DNA of 5,327 bases from an uncultured Blautia sp. (lineage in GTDB: Bacteria; Bacillota; Clostridia; Lachnospirales; Lachnospiraceae): the NCBI GenBank assembly GCA_900556555.1, contig USPF01000086.1:1-5327 (forward strand), given 5' to 3'. A model generated the notes under the pieces. That model saw only the letters and a program-made list of their open reading frames with translations, was not told the origin of the DNA and did no database searches. The stretch's first letter is position 1; each line of letters starts with the position of its first letter. Positions 4,541 to 5,327 of the stretch are shown one piece after another. Made by a program: the position numbers and the translations under genes.

Positions 4541-4902
4541 GCTCAGACCACCTTTACAGATGTATTTGAAAAGTGGTCAGCAGAGCAATTTCTGAAAAGA
4601 TTGTTCCATTCTTTGAGCATTGGCTGACCAAAGACAATGAATATGTATTTACCAACAGACAAGGTAGAAAATTCCTTGACCGCAATTTCAGGGATTCTTA
4701 TTGGAAACATATGATGGAATTATTGAACATGGAACATAAGCCACATGACACCCGGCACACCTGCGTTTCACTTCTGACCGAAGCAGGAGTTGACGAAAGA
4801 ATCATAAAGAAAATTGTTGGACACAAAGGAAAAAGTGTTACAGAAACCGTATATACTCACTTAGATTTAGAAATCAAACTTGAAGCAATCAATAAAATAT
4901 AG
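4532..4902 (+). pseudogene. Tyrosine integrase with internal deletion and frameshift
   Basis: Two parts of one integrase remain. From 4538 to about 4588 (frame of ATG 4532) the product reads YAQTTFTDVFEKWSAEQF, the start of the N-terminal core-binding domain; that frame stops soon after at a TGA near 4626. From about 4588 to TAG 4900-4902, in another frame, comes the end of the catalytic domain: ISEKIVPFFEHW, RNFRDSYW, HDTRHT with the H-x-x-R pair, GHKGK with the next conserved histidine, and YTHLD with the nucleophilic tyrosine. About 200 residues between, including the first catalytic arginine, are lost, so it is inactive. The related integrases are about 370-400 aa. A GTG at 4573 could start a 109-aa C-terminal product. 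The gene reads toward attR 51 bases away, the usual arrangement. Confidence 0.85.
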
Positions 4903-4912
4903 GCATAAAGAA

Positions 4913-4938
4913 ACCCCGGAAACTTTCATTTCCGGGGT
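4913..4938. terminator. Strong hairpin terminator after the integrase, probably bidirectional
   Basis: ACCCCGGAAA (4913-4922) and TTTCCGGGGT (4929-4938) form a perfect 10-bp stem with a six-base loop. On the plus strand ATTTATAT follows; on the minus strand the tail is TTCTTTATG, a better U tract. It lies between rpsI and the phage tail genes and could end rpsI transcripts too. Confidence 0.78.
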
Positions 4939-4953
4939 ATTTATATAGTTCTC

Positions 4954-4974
4954 TTTGTAAGCAACGTGTAAGAA
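4954..4974 (+). repeat. attR, right copy of 21-bp direct repeat
   Basis: Identical to 3062-3082. It lies 82 bases beyond the rpsI stop, so integration left the ribosomal protein gene whole and used the DNA just downstream of it. Confidence 0.88.
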
Positions 4975-4976
4975 AC

Positions 4977-5002
4977 TGTGCATATCTTGTGCAAGATGCA
5001 CA
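4977..5002. repeat. Inverted repeat between attR and rpsI
   Basis: TGTGC (4977-4981) and GCACA (4998-5002) flank ATCTTG (4984-4989) and CAAGAT (4992-4997). An alternative fold pairs CTTGTGC (4986-4992) with GCACAAG (4998-5004). It lies three bases from attR and could be an integrase-related arm or a structure in the rpsI 3' leader; neither is shown. No gene lies in 4975-5055. Confidence 0.4.
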
Positions 5003-5055
5003 AGGCTGAACACGCTGAACTTCTGCGGTTTTTGCTCTCTCTGATAACCTTGAAA

Positions 5056-5327
5056 TTAACGTTTAGAGAACTGTGGTGCTCTACGAGCTGCCTTGAGACC
5101 GTATTTCTTACGTTCTTTCATACGTGGATCACGTGTCAGGTATCCAGCGCTCTTTAATACTGGTCTGTAATCAGCATCAGCTTCAAGAAGTGCTCTTGAA
5201 ATTCCGTGACGGATTGCTCCAGCCTGTCCTGTGTATCCACCACCGTGTACGTTTACGATAACATCAAATTTATCTGTTGTTCCTGTAGCAACGAGTGGCT
5301 GACGAACAACAACTTTTAATGTTTCCA
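5056..5327 (-). CDS. rpsI: 30S ribosomal protein S9, C-terminal part (start outside window)
   Basis: The last 89 residues of S9 are present, ending at TAA 5056-5058; about 40 residues lie beyond the right edge. Landmarks are [10 protein letters not shown] near the start, [47 protein letters not shown], and the terminal RRAPQFSKR, whose basic SKR tail reaches the P-site tRNA in the ribosome. S9 is essential and highly conserved, so the assignment is secure. The gene is normally the second of the rplM-rpsI pair, which would enter from the right. The gene is intact at its 3' end despite the prophage 82 bases downstream. Confidence 0.97.
   Translation of the reverse strand, partial: ETLKVVVRQPLVATGTTDKFDVIVNVHGGGYTGQAGAIRHGISRALLEADADYRPVLKSAGYLTRDPRMKERKKYGLKAARRAPQFSKR

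Larger units (their letters stand above)
3062..4974. mobile_element. Highly deleted prophage remnant bounded by attL and attR, inserted downstream of rpsI
   Basis: A 21-bp perfect direct repeat bounds 1,913 bases whose content is phage-like throughout: an integrase beside the right repeat, tail tape-measure and distal-tail fragments, and small genes and a holin-like toxin near the left repeat. The tail fragments run minus-strand in normal siphovirus order (tape measure, then distal tail), and the integrase faces the other way at the opposite end, as in intact prophages. At least three deletion joints can be placed: within the integrase (about 4590), between integrase and tape measure (about 4535-4545), and inside the distal tail gene (about 4005-4015). 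Packaging, head, replication and repressor genes are absent. The element cannot be autonomous; excision would need an integrase supplied in trans. Confidence 0.85.

Noticed and set aside
3011..5064. ATTAACGTTT present at 3011-3020 and at 5055-5064 (end of rpsI) as a duplicated target
   Set aside because: The copies lie at different distances from the two att cores (left copy 41 bases away, right copy 80) and flank unrelated sequence; probably chance in AT-rich DNA.

Overview
The window looks like a chromosomal stretch from a low-GC Gram-positive gut anaerobe, probably a Lachnospiraceae-type Clostridia. This is inferred from AT-rich intergenic DNA, strong AGGAGG-like ribosome binding sites, sigma-A-type promoters, and the style of the LysR, YitT, MerR, flavodoxin and phage proteins. 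No 16S or other species marker is present, so the genus cannot be given.

Left part (1-2900), accessory metabolic and regulatory genes: the 3' part of a LysR-family regulator (+, cut by the window edge) converges on a YitT-type membrane protein gene (-). That gene is divergent from a BmrR/BltR-type MerR regulator (+). The 91-bp gap between them holds a near-perfect palindrome inside a minus-strand promoter with a 19-bp spacer, the hallmark of MerR-type activation. The MerR protein is therefore predicted to control the membrane protein gene and, through an overlapping extended -10, itself. A flavodoxin-like gene lacking its N-terminal FMN loop follows on the minus strand.

Middle part (3062-4974), a collapsed prophage: a 21-bp perfect direct repeat (attL/attR) encloses 1.9 kb. 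Inside are an internally deleted tyrosine integrase (+), the C-terminal end of a tail tape-measure protein (-), and the N-terminal end of a distal tail protein fused in frame to a short membrane peptide (-). A possible 25-aa peptide gene, a 31-aa holin-like toxin gene with a convergent antisense RNA (a probable type I toxin-antitoxin module), and a 56-aa conserved-looking small gene beside attL follow. Gene order and strand match the tail-to-lysis end of a siphovirus prophage plus its integrase end, with nearly everything between deleted. The toxin-antitoxin module looks intact and may be why the remnant persists.

Right part (4975-5327): the 3' end of rpsI (ribosomal protein S9, -). The prophage sits just downstream of rpsI. 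A UUCG-loop terminator at 2944-2973, now on the far side of the prophage, is plausibly the original end of the rpsI operon; the integrase terminator (4913-4938) can work on both strands and may have replaced it.
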